Program-made: the position numbers and the translations under genes
The notes under the pieces: generated by a model
Seen by the model: the letters and a program-made list of their open reading frames with translations, nothing else
Database searches by the model: none
Told to the model about the DNA's origin: nothing
Shown here: positions 8,929 through 17,683 of the stretch, piece by piece
How positions within the stretch are numbered: the first letter of the stretch is position 1
Layout: the number at the start of each line of letters is the position of its first letter
Source of the DNA: Clostridiales bacterium
GTDB lineage: Bacteria > Bacillota > Clostridia > TANB77 > CAG-508
Length of the DNA stretch: 35,211 bases
Direction of reading: 5' to 3'
Assembly: GCA_019417465.1 (NCBI GenBank)
Contig: DXVF01000016.1
Span: 1-35,211 of the forward strand

Positions 8929-9851
8929 TTAAAATCCCCTAGAACTTCCGACCTCCGTCCTGACGATCCTCCTCCACCAGAAAAACCTCCGCCTGAGCCA
9001 AAAGAAGATCCACCACCTGAGCCACCATGAAATCCTCCTCCGCCTCCGAAAGAAGAACCATCCGGTTAGATGATAAAATGTATCCGAATACATTTCCAAT
9101 TAGTCCCATTATCATATTAATAATTATTAAAGAAATTGATTTAGTAATTATATATGTTATTCCTCCTAGTGCTAATGAATATATTATAATTAATATTGTT
9201 GTTCTAATTTTTCTAGTTCTATGTTTGTTTATAGCAGAAATCACATAACCAAACATAAGACTAACATATAATACAGAAAAATTAATATTTTCACTACTTG
9301 TACTATCTTCTACTTTTATAGCTTGTTCTTGATCTATATCTACATTATACTCTTCTGCGATTATGCTTAAAAAAGCATTAAATCCATTTTTTATTCCTTC
9401 ATTCCAATTATCATTTTTTAAATATGGTATTATATATTCATCTTGAATTCTACCAGTTTTAGCATCTGGTAAAACACCTTCTAAACCATATCCTACCTCT
9501 ACTCTAAACTGCCTTTCTTCTAGTGCTAATAATAATAATAGACCATTATTTTTATTTTTGTCTCCAATTCCAAATTCTCTAAAAGTTTCAGTAGCATATT
9601 CTTCTAAAGACTGTCCTTCCAAAGAAGGAATAGTAACAACAACAATTTGAGCACCGAGTTTTACTATTTAGGCTTTCATTTGCATTTATGATATAATTTT
9701 TTGTTTCTTCATTTAATAATCCCGCATAGTCATTAACATAAAAGTCGTTTGTTGGCTTAACTACTGCTTTTACACACCCTATACAAAGAATAGCAAAACA
9801 TACTATTAAAAAGATTATCTTTTTTAATACTTTTCTATTCAAAGTTAACAC
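8929..9851 (-). CDS. TPM-domain (YgcG-like) membrane protein with five CGG +1 sites
   Basis: TPM-domain proteins are extracytoplasmic and often neighbour LemA. The chosen start is GTG at 9849-9851, with GGGAGG six bases upstream, inside the end of lemA. Order: signal or membrane helix (residues 8-24), TPM domain with DYAGLLNEE, GAQIVVVTIPSLEG and EVGYGLEGVLPDA, two central membrane helices, then a glycine/serine-rich tail. In zero frame the gene is broken at 9656 and its tail is read as nonsense. Skipping C at 9656, 9064, 9048, 8957 and 8950 yields one 305-residue protein ending GGGGSSRGF and TAA, the classical tail of this family. 923 bases minus five equals 306 codons exactly. Confidence 0.85.
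8948..8950 (-). other. In-frame CGG, +1 shift site 5 in the TPM gene
   Basis: Context GGT CGG AAG, reached only after the previous shift. Skipping the C reads GGA AGT TCT AGG GGA TTT TAA, i.e. the canonical SSRGF end. Confidence 0.8.
8955..8957 (-). other. In-frame CGG, +1 shift site 4 in the TPM gene
   Basis: Context GGA CGG AGG. Skipping the C continues the glycine run as GGA GGT. Confidence 0.8.
9046..9048 (-). other. In-frame CGG, +1 shift site 3 in the TPM gene
   Basis: Context TTT CGG AGG. Skipping the C enters the glycine-rich frame (GGA GGC GGA). Confidence 0.75.
9062..9064 (-). other. In-frame CGG, +1 shift site 2 in the TPM gene
   Basis: Context AAC CGG ATG. Skipping the C reads GGA TGG, leading to the next CGG four codons later. 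Sites 2 and 3 together are needed to reach the glycine-rich frame. Confidence 0.7.
9654..9656 (-). other. In-frame CGG, +1 shift site 1 in the TPM gene
   Basis: Context ACT CGG TGC. Skipping the C reads GGT GCT CAA, giving the conserved KTGAQIVVV strand of the TPM domain. Confidence 0.85.
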
Positions 9852-10401
9852 TAGGAACCTCCCTACTTGATTCATTTGCTTCAAAGTATTGTTTTTGCTC
9901 AAATCCAAACATTCCTGCTAAGATATTTCCTGGAAATGTTTTTACTTTTAAATTATAATCTTTTACAGCATCATTATAATCTTTTCTTGCTACTGCTATT
10001 CTATTTTCTGTTCCTGATAATTCATCAGATAATTGTATAAAGTTTTGAGAAGCTTTTAAATCTGGATAATTTTCTACTACTACCATTAATGCATTTAAAG
10101 ATGATGAAAGTTCATTATTTGCATTTGATTTCTCTTCTACACTATTTGCATTCATTAATTTTGTTCTTGCATCTGTTATACTATCAATAATTTCTGTCTC
10201 ATGACTTGTATATCCCTTTACAGTACTTACTAAATTAGGAATTAAATCTGCTCTTCTTTGTAACATTACATCTAAGTTCGATAAATTAGTATCTACTGCT
10301 TCAGACTTCTTAACTAATCCATTATAACTTCCTACTAAGAATATTACTATAATTGCTACTATCGCAATTACACTTATTAAAATAATACTTGATTTTTTCA
10401 T
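9835..10401 (-). CDS. lemA: LemA family protein
   Basis: The start is ATG at 10401 because GGAGGT lies seven bases upstream; the longer ORF reading from 10440 has no site. The 188-residue product has one N-terminal membrane helix (residues 4-23) followed by the LemA coiled helical domain: YNGLVKKSEAVD, RRADLIPNLV, and SGTENRIAVARKDYNDAV. LemA proteins are membrane-anchored with an extracytoplasmic domain of unknown biochemical role, commonly next to TPM/YgcG genes as here. The stop overlaps the start region of the TPM gene by 17 bases, so the pair is co-translated. It has no in-frame CGG. Confidence 0.93.
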   Translation of the reverse strand: MKKSSIILISVIAIVAIIVIFLVGSYNGLVKKSEAVDTNLSNLDVMLQRRADLIPNLVSTVKGYTSHETEIIDSITDARTKLMNANSVEEKSNANNELSSSLNALMVVVENYPDLKASQNFIQLSDELSGTENRIAVARKDYNDAVKDYNLKVKTFPGNILAGMFGFEQKQYFEANESSREVPSVNFE

Positions 10402-10592
10402 ATTATTTACCTCCATTTCATTTTGAAATGATTTTATCATATAAAAATAATATATACAATAAAAATTTTAGTATCCATTAATTAGATTTTTTCTAGTAAT
10501 TTTTTCTTTTCAGACAGTTTTCGACAGCTTTTGAAAAATATTTCAAAATGAAAACTATTAAATATTTTTATATTATAGTCAATTACATATAA

Positions 10593-10634
10593 CTAATAAA
10601 CGCGTAAAATATTAATGTTTTACGCGTTTATTAG
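10593..10634 (-). terminator. Hairpin downstream of metK
   Basis: A 17-bp perfect stem (CTAATAAACGCGTAAAA with its complement) around an eight-base loop, 31 bases after the metK stop. There is no strong T-run. Confidence 0.65.
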
Positions 10635-10664
10635 TATAAGCCTCAATAGATTATAGCTTTTTTA

Positions 10665-11807
10665 TTAAATTTTTATAATCTTTTCCCATGGCATATCTTC
10701 TTTTCCAAAATGTCCATAATTTGTTGTTTTACTATAAATTGGAGCCCTTAAATTTAATGTTTTTATAATTCCAGCTGGTGTTAAGTCAAAGTTTTCTTCG
10801 ATCTTTTTTATTATTTCACTTTCTGGAATTGTGTTTGTTCTAAAAGTATCTATATAAATAGAAACTGGCTTTGCAACACCTATACTATATGCAATTTGTA
10901 TTTCGCATTTTTTTGAATATCCATTTGCAACAATATTTTTAGCTATATATCTTGCCATATATGCAGCCGATCTATCGACTTTAGTAGGGTCTTTTCCTGA
11001 AAAAGCTCCTCCTCCATGTCTTGCAACTCCTCCATATGTATCTACTATGATTTTTCTACCCGTTAAACCTGTATCACCTAAAGGTCCTCCAATTACAAAA
11101 CGACCTGTTGGATTAATAAAGTATTTTGTATCATCATCTAATAGCTCATTTGGTACAATTACATTGATTATTTTTTCTTTGACTTCTTTTTTTAAATCTT
11201 CTAGAATAACATTTTCTTCATGCTGAGTTGAAATAACAATTGTGTCTATTCTTTTAGGTATTTGATTTTCATATTCAACTGTTACTTGAACTTTTCCATC
11301 TGGTCTTAAACCTTTTATTATTTTTGATTTCCTTACTTCAGTTAATCTTTTAGCAAGTTTATGTGCTAAAGATATTGGCATTGGCATAAATTCTTTTGTT
11401 TCATCAGTTGCATATCCAAACATCATTCCTTGGTCTCCTGCCCCTTCTGATTCTATGCCTTCATTTTCTTTATCTTCTAATGATTTATCTACTCCTATTG
11501 CTATATCTGGTGATTGTTGAGAGATGTTTAATAATACTTTACATGTTTTATAATCAATATCTGCAAACGCATTATCATATCCAATTTCTTTTATTGTTTG
11601 TCTTACTATTTCTTCAATATTAACCTCTGCATTTGATGTAATTTCTCCAGTTACTAATACTTGTCCTTTTCCTGCAACAGTTTCACATGCCACTCTTGCA
11701 TATTGGTCTTCTTTCAAATATGCATCTAGTATTTTATCTGATATAGTATCACATAATTTATCTGGATGCCCTTCTGTTACACTTTCTGATGTAAATAACC
11801 TTTTCAA
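10665..11807 (-). CDS. metK: S-adenosylmethionine synthetase
   Basis: MetK makes SAM from methionine and ATP. The 380-residue protein is full length and has VTEGHPDK at about residues 9-16, GAGDQGMMFGYA at about 118-129 (ATP-binding hexapeptide region), GGAFSGKDPTKVDRS near 265, and KTTNYGHFG near the end. No frame break and no in-frame CGG. A SAM-I riboswitch and terminator precede it, so expression should fall when SAM is plentiful. The start ATG has a GGAGGGA site. Confidence 0.98.
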   Translation of the reverse strand: MKRLFTSESVTEGHPDKLCDTISDKILDAYLKEDQYARVACETVAGKGQVLVTGEITSNAEVNIEEIVRQTIKEIGYDNAFADIDYKTCKVLLNISQQSPDIAIGVDKSLEDKENEGIESEGAGDQGMMFGYATDETKEFMPMPISLAHKLAKRLTEVRKSKIIKGLRPDGKVQVTVEYENQIPKRIDTIVISTQHEENVILEDLKKEVKEKIINVIVPNELLDDDTKYFINPTGRFVIGGPLGDTGLTGRKIIVDTYGGVARHGGGAFSGKDPTKVDRSAAYMARYIAKNIVANGYSKKCEIQIAYSIGVAKPVSIYIDTFRTNTIPESEIIKKIEENFDLTPAGIIKTLNLRAPIYSKTTNYGHFGKEDMPWEKIIKI

Positions 11808-11907
11808 TATATATTCCCTCCTTTTCTTTATCTGTTATCTATTTTATTTGCAAGCTAATTGCCAAATAGAACTCCTTAGTATTTTCTAGCAAACCTTTCA
11901 TTTTATT

Positions 11908-11949
11908 TTGATAAAAAACAAAACCTTTGCAATTTTTATAGCAAAGGTT
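11908..11949 (-). terminator. Riboswitch-controlled terminator before metK
   Basis: In the metK direction AACCTTTGC pairs with GCAAAGGTT (11922-11949), followed by a T-rich run (11908-11921). It sits between the riboswitch aptamer and the metK ATG, in the usual expression-platform position. Confidence 0.85.
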
Positions 11950-11970
11950 AATAATAAAACTAAGTTTATG

Positions 11971-12080
11971 TTCTTATCATCAGCCAAAGCTAATTATGCT
12001 TTGTCGGTATTAGCACCTTATTTTTTAATAGGTTGCTGTGGAGTCATAAAGCCGATTCTCTCGTCCACTCTAGATAACAT
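11971..12080 (-). promoter_or_regulatory. SAM-I (S-box) riboswitch aptamer
   Basis: Reading toward metK, the sequence has TTATCTAGAGTGG, the ATGA segment, CAGCAACC, AAGGTGCTAATACC and GCTGATGATAAGA in the order of the S-box consensus. TTATC at the 5' end pairs with GATAA at the 3' end as helix P1. The inner AGCATAATTAGCT region forms a helix. SAM binding would favour the downstream terminator and lower metK expression. Confidence 0.9.
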
Positions 12081-12148
12081 ATATTGTTTGTATAATAATA
12101 CTTTTTTGTTATTATGTCAATACATTTCTATATAAATACACCACTTTA

Positions 12149-12256
12149 TTATTCTATTTTAATTTCATTTTCTCTTTTCTCTTTTCTAAATTCTTCACTA
12201 TTTACTAGTCTTATTTCTTCTTCTGTTAATTTTCTACTTTGGCTAAATATTATCAT
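12149..12256 (-). CDS. Possible 35-residue charged small protein
   Basis: This ORF begins MIIFSQSRKLTEEEIRLV and is very rich in Glu, Lys and Arg. AAAGGGAA lies three bases before the ATG. It is alone upstream of the metK riboswitch. The coding pattern (amphipathic, no hydrophobic helix) is plausible for a real small protein, but it has no recognised family. Confidence 0.4.
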   Translation of the reverse strand: MIIFSQSRKLTEEEIRLVNSEEFRKEKRENEIKIE

Positions 12257-12351
12257 AGATTCCCTTTAGGTTTAATATATAGATGACTTTTTTAATAATT
12301 TTGTTTAAAATTTTATTATATGTACACACTATTATTAATTGGAGGTATAAT

Positions 12352-13067
12352 ATGGATTTACTAAAAATAACAGCATTATCTTTTGGCTCTGTAATTTTTC
12401 TTTTTATATTAACTAAATTGATGGGAAATAAAGAAATGTCTCAGCTTAGCATGTTTGACTATATTATTGGAATCACAATTGGTTCTATAGCAGCCGAAAT
12501 GGCTACAGCTCTAGAAAATGATTTTATGCAACCACTTGTGGCTATGGCTGTGTATGCAATTGTTTCCATTATAATATCTATTTTATCATATAAATCTCTT
12601 AAAGTTCGTAGAATTATTTCTGGAAATTCTTTAATATTGCTTGATAATGGAGAGTTATATCGTAATAATTTAAAAAAAGCGAAATTAGATTTAAATGAGT
12701 TTTTAATGCAATGTAGAACTGCACGGATATTTTAATTTAAGTGATATACAAACTGCAATTTTGGAACCTAATCGGAAAACTTAGCTTTCTTCCTAAATCT
12801 CAAAGTAGACCTGTAACTCCTTCTGATTTAAATTTAAATCCAGAACAAGAAAAGTTAGTTATTAACATTGTTTTAGATGGGCAAATTTTGAAAGAAAATC
12901 TAAATTATACAGGCAATGATGAATTATGGCTTCAAAAAAAATTGGTTTCACAAGGTTTTAATAGTGTAAATGATATTTTTTTAGCTACTTGTGATAGTAA
13001 TAATAATTTAAGCATTTATCCTAAAAAGAACTTTACTAATAATGATTCTCATGATATTTTTGAATAA
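12352..13067 (+). CDS. DUF421 (YetF-like) membrane protein with two CGG +1 sites
   Basis: The start is ATG at 12352 (GGAGGT upstream). Three N-terminal membrane helices carry the family pattern KLMGNKEMSQLSMFDYIIGITIGSIAAE; a soluble domain follows. In zero frame the gene stops after QCRTA (TAA at 12733-12735). Skipping C at 12724 gives GYFNLSDIQTAILEPN, and skipping C at 12773 gives GKLSFLPKSQ, both conserved in DUF421 proteins (the R..G segment and the E.NG.LS segment). The corrected protein has 237 residues, and 716 minus two bases is exactly 238 codons. The function of YetF-like proteins is not settled. Confidence 0.88.
12724..12726 (+). other. In-frame CGG, +1 shift site 1 in the DUF421 gene
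   Basis: Context GCA CGG ATA. Skipping the C reads GGA TAT TTT AAT and avoids the TAA three codons later. Confidence 0.85.
12773..12775 (+). other. In-frame CGG, +1 shift site 2 in the DUF421 gene
   Basis: Context AAT CGG AAA. Skipping the C reads GGA AAA CTT AGC, restoring the conserved NGKLS turn. Confidence 0.85.
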
Positions 13068-13070
13068 CTC

Positions 13071-13096
13071 AAGATAGAAATAAAGAATTCTATCTT
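13071..13096 (+). terminator. Hairpin after the DUF421 gene
   Basis: AAGATAGAA (13071-13079) pairs with TTCTATCTT (13088-13096), directly behind the stop codon. The T-run is weak. Confidence 0.5.
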
Positions 13097-13140
13097 CAGT
13101 ATTTATTACATCTAAAGCAATATGCTTCACCTATAATTTC

Positions 13141-13666
13141 TTATTTTTTTATTACTCTATTTTTAGGTACGCCTACAATTGTTACACTATCCTCTGTTGA
13201 TTTTAATACAACTGCTCCTGCTCCTACTTTTACATTATTACCAATTTTTATTGGTCCGAAGTATTTTAGAACCTGCACCAATCATTACATTATTTCCAAC
13301 ATCCGGATGCCTTTTATACTTATCTTTTCCAGTTCCTCCTAATGTTACTTGATGATAAATTGTACAATCATTTCCAATGCTTGCAGTTTCTCCTATTACA
13401 ATTCCCATCCCGTGGTCTATAAAAAGTCTTCTTCCTATTTTTGCTCCTGGATGTATTTCTATTCCTGTAAAGAATCTCGCAAATTGTGATATAAGTCTTG
13501 CTAGAAAGAAAAGTTTGTATTCATACAAAAAATGTGCAATTCTATAAAATACTAGCACATGAAATCCTTGATATAGAATAATTACTTCTAATATATTTCT
13601 TGCTGCTGGATCTTTTTCTTTAATATTTTTTGCATCTTCATATAATTCTTTTAATGGCTTTATCAC
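13141..13666 (-). CDS. cysE: Serine O-acetyltransferase with one CGG +1 site
   Basis: CysE makes O-acetylserine from serine and acetyl-CoA in cysteine synthesis. The protein starts with GTG (13664-13666, GGAGAT upstream) and has a short helical N-domain, then left-handed beta-helix hexapeptide repeats: GIEIHPGAKIG, DHGMGIVIGETA, YHQVTLGGTG and HPDVGNNVMIGAGSKIL. In zero frame it ends five codons after IL. Skipping C at 13258 gives GPIKIGNNVKVGAGAVVL, the conserved remaining coils, and TAA at 13141. The corrected length is 174 residues (175 codons exactly), normal for the short Firmicute form. Its upstream neighbour is an ABC transporter with no obvious link. Confidence 0.93.
13256..13258 (-). 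other. In-frame CGG, +1 shift site in cysE
   Basis: Context CTT CGG ACC. Skipping the C reads GGA CCA ATA, the near-universal GPI step of the CysE beta-helix. Confidence 0.88.
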
Positions 13667-13766
13667 AAAATCATCTCCTACCTACTATTTATTTTTTAAT
13701 ATATCTTATGTTGCCTAATTATAAATCGATACAAAAAATTGAGGTAGAATATTTTTTGCGTAACAA

Positions 13767-13792
13767 CCAGCCTTTAATAAAAAGACTGGCTG
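13767..13792. terminator. Hairpin between the ABC transporter gene and cysE
   Basis: CCAGCCTTT pairs with AAAGACTGG with one wobble pair. A T-run follows on the plus strand only. Confidence 0.45.
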
Positions 13793-13810
13793 TATACTTT
13801 TTTATTCATA

Positions 13811-16410
13811 TTACTCAGTTCTTAAAGCTTCTACTGGGTCTTTCTTACTTGCCATTTTTGATGGTATTAAACCTGCAATAATTGTAAGGACCATACTAAT
13901 TATTACTAATATAATTGCACCACCTACTGGAAGACTTGCTATTCCTGAAACTCCTGCAACTGCTTTTATAATAGCATTTACTGGAATTGTTAAAACAACC
14001 GTTATTCCAATTCCTAAAAGTCCTGAAGCTAGTCCTATTATAAATGTTTCTGCATTAAATACTCTAGATATATCTTTTTTAGATGCTCCTATTGCTCTTA
14101 ATATACCAATTTCTTTTGTTCTTTCTAAAACAGAAATATATGTAATTATACCAATCATAATTGATGATACAATTAATGATATTGCTACAAATGCAATTAA
14201 TACATAACTAATCATATTAACAATTACACTAACAGATTTCATCATCATTCCAACCATATCTGTATAGTTAATTACATTTTCTTCTTTTCCTTCATCTCTT
14301 TGTTTTTGGTTATACTTTTCTATTTCATCTGATATTAATTCTTTTGCATCAAAATTTGTTGCATAAATATTTATACCTGATGGCTTACTTAAGTTAACTA
14401 CACCTAATGTTTCCAAATTGTCTTCATATGTTGCTTTTTCATTTTTTGTAAAAGACTCCATTAATTTTGCCATTTCTTCAGTTGATAAATTACTTATATA
14501 TGCTTTTTGTTCATTACTTAAATTTTCAAAACTAAATTTTACATTTTCGTTTCCTTTAGGAAAGTCTATTCCTGTAAATACATTTACTTCAGGATTCTCT
14601 TTTTGCTCTTTTACAATTTCTTGTTCATTAATTTTATTAATTACATACTCTTTTAAATCTTTTGTATATCCAACCGCACCACTTACAGATGTAGCAACAC
14701 TCTCTTCATTTGGTTTAATAATTCCTACTACTTTTATATTTTCTGCATCTGCAATTTTCTTTTTCATATATTCTTCATCGTCACTTTTATCTACCCACAT
14801 ATTATTTTCTTTCTCATAATAATCTGTGTTTAATATTAATTTAAATGAAAGATTTAGTATATCTTCATATGTGTAAACTATTTGCTCATCTGTTTCTACT
14901 TTTTCACCATTTTTTACTGCATTCCATTTTTTCTCAAGTTCTTTTTGATCTTTTAAACCTAAAGCATATAAAGTATAATCACTTATTTGATTGTTTTCAT
15001 CTACTACTAAAACTACTTCATTATATGATTTTGGCCAATTTCCTGCTATTATATCATATTGTGATTTTAATAAATCTTCATTATCTAGCATTTCTTCCCA
15101 TACGTCAGTTTGTGATACCATCATTGAACTGCTTGCCATTGGTGATGAACTTTGCGCTTCTATCATACTTCCCATTCCCATACTATCCATCACTGTACTT
15201 GGATTTACTTTAACAATTCCATTAGTAGTATCTTCTTTATATAAATTGATATTTAGATTATAAGTATATTGAATTGCATTAGTATTTTTTTTAATTTCAT
15301 TGCCATCTTCATCTAAGTATTTTTTGAATTCTTCTAAATTATTTGTTTGTATTTTACTAGATAAAGTACTAATCATTTCATTCATTACATCTTTGGAATA
15401 TATTTTCCCATCTTCATAATTTAAATCATCTGTACCTTCATCCATTATTACTTCTAACATACTAGCCATATCTATTGTAGATTCTTCTATTGTAATTGGA
15501 TATGATGAAAGTGTGTCTTCTTGTACTTTATTAATATAATTTTGAACTCCATTTGATAATGATAAAATAAGGGCTATACCTATAATTCCTATACTTCCTG
15601 CAAATGATGTTAAAATTGTTCTTCCTTTTTTAGTCATTAAATTGTTTAAACTAAGAGATAATGCAGTAAAAAAGTTCATTGATGTTTTACCTGTTTTTGC
15701 TTTTTTATTTTTTTCTTTTGCTTCATCTCTTTTATATGGATTTGAATCTGAAGTTACTTTTCCATCTAATACTCTAATTACTCTAGATGAATATTTTTCT
15801 GCAAGTTCTGGATTATGTGTTACCATTATTATTAGTTTATCTTTTGAAATATTTTTCAATATTTCCATTATTTGTACACTTGTAGTTGTATCTAGGGCAC
15901 CGGGTTGGTTCATCTGCTAAAATAATATCTGGATCATTTACCAAAGCTCTTGCTATTGCAACTCTTTGCATTTGTCCTCCAGACATTTGGTTTGGTTTTT
16001 TATGTATCTGCTCTTTTAATCCTACATCTTCTAATGCTTTTATCGCTCTTTTTCTTCTTTCTTCTTTTGAAACTCCAGATAGTGTAAGTGCAAGTTCAAC
16101 ATTAGAAAGTACTGTTTGATGTGGTATTAAATTATAATTTTGAAATACAAACCCAACAGAGTAATTACGATATGAATCCCAATCTCTATCTTTAAACTCT
16201 TTTGTTGACTTTCCGGTTTATAATTAAATCTCCACTAGTATATCTATCTAGTCCTCCTATAATGTTTAAAAGTGTTGTTTTACCACATCCACTTTGACCT
16301 AAAATAGATACAAATTCACTATCCCTAAATTCAATATCTATTCCTTTTAATGCCATAACTTTAGTATCTCCTGATTGATACTCTTTAGTTATATTTTTTA
16401 GTTTTAACAT
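13811..16410 (-). CDS. MacB-type ABC transporter (ATPase-permease fusion) with two CGG +1 sites
   Basis: The corrected product is 865 residues. The N-terminal ATPase has Walker A GQSGCGKTT (about residues 38-46), signature MSGGQMQR and Walker B ILADEPTG. The C-terminal part has one membrane helix, a large extracytoplasmic domain of about 400 residues and three more helices with the FtsX/MacB pattern RTKEIGILRAIGASKKDI. In zero frame it falls into three pieces. Skipping C at 16215 restores INGKSTKEF and the whole mid-ATPase. Skipping C at 15902 restores DEPTGALD, the universal Walker-B continuation. 2600 minus two bases is exactly 866 codons. Likely an efflux or lipoprotein/peptide transporter; substrate unknown. 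Confidence 0.92.
15900..15902 (-). other. In-frame CGG, +1 shift site 2 in the MacB-type gene
   Basis: Context ACC CGG TGC. Skipping the C reads GGT GCC CTA GAT, i.e. the invariant GALD following the Walker-B DEPT of this transporter class. Confidence 0.92.
16213..16215 (-). other. In-frame CGG, +1 shift site 1 in the MacB-type gene
   Basis: Context AAC CGG AAA. Skipping the C reads GGA AAG TCA and avoids a TAA six codons later. About 100 residues of conserved ATPase then follow without interruption. Confidence 0.9.
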
Positions 16411-16473
16411 GTTTATTCTCCTTTTTATTTTTTCATGTTACTTTAAAATATTTAATTTTATAGAACTAATAAA

Positions 16474-16515
16474 AATAATACCATCTTAAAAATAAATTTT
16501 CAAGATGGTATTATT
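16474..16515. terminator. Hairpin ahead of the ABC transporter gene
   Basis: AATAATACCATCTT pairs perfectly with its complement (16502-16515) around a 14-base AT loop. It is 64 bases upstream of the transporter ATG, so it may instead be an operator or attenuator for that gene. Confidence 0.5.
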
Positions 16516-16834
16516 ACAATTCACATGAAATTCACGAAAATATCATTATTGTTTATATATAAATGATAGCTGATTTATATATCTTTATATATTTATACTT
16601 AGCATAATAATATGTAATTAGATTAGTTTTAAAAATTAAAAGTTGATACTTAAACTATATAAATACTAAATTGTATCATAAGTGTAATCTATATCATCAT
16701 AATCATAATATATACTGTTATTCTAATTATATCTATCATAATACTTTGTATTATCACTTTTATTATTTGTTAAAATACATGAAAATATAGAACTTACCAT
16801 AAAAATTAATATTGGTATACTAACGAAAAAAGTA

Positions 16835-16868
16835 AGCAAGCAATACCAATTAATCGGTAACGCTTGCT
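16835..16868 (-). terminator. Terminator of the Spo0A-like gene
   Basis: AGCAAGCGTTACC pairs with GGTATTGCTTGCT with one mismatch; a T-run (16825-16831 on the other strand) follows in the direction of transcription. Confidence 0.8.
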
Positions 16869-16887
16869 ATTTAGGTAAAATTTGCTT

Positions 16888-17331
16888 TTACATCGCAACT
16901 ATATATTCTATATATTCTACTATAGTTGCAATGAACTGTGAATTTGTGGGTTTGCTGTTTAAGATCGGATAACCAAAAAGCTTTTTCCAAAACTCTAAGT
17001 CACCTCGATCATATCCAACTTCGATTGCATGACAAATTGCATGATCAATTCCTGTTACAGTCTTTCTATGCAATTCTGCCACTTTTGAATACAGCTCCTG
17101 ACTATTCAAACTATCACTAACCTTACCTTCGACAAATAATTTTACTATTGTCTTCAGGTATTTATAACCAATTAAGTTGGACGGTATACCTAAATCATGA
17201 AAAGTGTTAGTTATAGCCGTGTCAGTGTTATCGTTTGTGTCACTTTTAGAATTCACCTGTAACAAAAATGCTACCTGTTTTTCTAACTCCCGAAGGCGTT
17301 GTTCCAACTCATTCAACTGATGTTCATTCAT
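16888..17331 (-). CDS. Spo0A C-terminal-domain protein without a receiver domain
   Basis: The 147-residue product starts with a coiled-coil (residues 1-25, ELEQRLRELEKQV), then a short linker rich in Thr, Asn and Asp, then a domain matching the DNA-binding half of Spo0A: FHDLGIPSNLIGYKYL, AELHRKTVTGIDHAICHAIEVGYDRG and KPTNSQFIATIVEYI. In Spo0A the middle segment carries the recognition helix. The phosphoacceptor receiver is absent and a dimerising coil takes its place. It could compete with or mimic Spo0A at its binding sites. Base composition and codon use (CGC, CTT, GAG) differ from the neighbours, and codon CGG at 17290-17292 is needed as plain arginine, so transfer from another genome is likely. 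Confidence 0.8.
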   Translation of the reverse strand: MNEHQLNELEQRLRELEKQVAFLLQVNSKSDTNDNTDTAITNTFHDLGIPSNLIGYKYLKTIVKLFVEGKVSDSLNSQELYSKVAELHRKTVTGIDHAICHAIEVGYDRGDLEFWKKLFGYPILNSKPTNSQFIATIVEYIEYIVAM

Positions 17332-17376
17332 TTTTTTACCTCACATTATTTTATTTCAGAATGCTCTGATATATTT

Positions 17377-17405
17377 ATTGTATATTATGTCAACGTTATT
17401 GTCAA
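17377..17405 (-). promoter_or_regulatory. Promoter of the Spo0A-like gene with tandem TGTCAA motifs
   Basis: In the gene direction TTGACA (17400-17405) and TACAAT (17377-17382) are 17 bases apart. TGTCAA occurs twice on the plus strand (17388-17393 and 17400-17405), 12 bases apart. That resembles the TGTCGAA core of Spo0A boxes, so self-regulation is conceivable. Confidence 0.6.
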
Positions 17406-17414
17406 TACAAAAAT

Positions 17415-17642
17415 TTACAATTTCAAGATAAAATCTCTTTTGTACATTTTAATTGTTGTACTTTTTCCTACTCCATTTTCTCCTATGTATCCGACAAGTT
17501 CTCCTTCTTCTATATGAATATTTATATTATTTTCTGAATCATTAATATCTTTTCCAAGTTTTTTAGCATAATTATATGCTGCAATATTTATATCTGTTCC
17601 TATATTTGTTAGGGTATCATCTATATCTATTCCTATTATCAT
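17415..17642 (-). pseudogene. Chimeric ORF: HAD nucleotidase start fused to an ABC ATPase fragment
   Basis: The first 36 residues (MIIGIDIDDTLTN...) match the N-terminus of 5'(3')-deoxyribonucleotidase-like HAD proteins, including the catalytic DIDDT motif. The rest (IEEGELVGYIGENGVGKSTTIKM) is the Walker-A region of a drug-exporter-type ABC ATPase. Both halves stop far short of a working protein. The join lies near 17530. This is best explained by a deletion that removed the middle of two genes; the upstream site AGAAGGGATA belongs to the HAD half. Confidence 0.7.
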
Positions 17643-17683
17643 ATTTTATCCCTTCTTATTTTTTATACTGCTAAATAATATTT

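Larger units (their letters stand above)
16411..16887. other. Intergenic region upstream of the ABC transporter gene
   Basis: 477 AT-rich bases with a hairpin at 16474-16515 and the Spo0A-like gene's terminator at 16835-16868. I see no ORF with a ribosome binding site. Confidence 0.6.

Noticed and set aside
11908..12135. Plus-strand ORF of 75 codons upstream of metK
   Set aside because: It overlaps the SAM-I riboswitch and its terminator on the other strand; no ribosome binding site.
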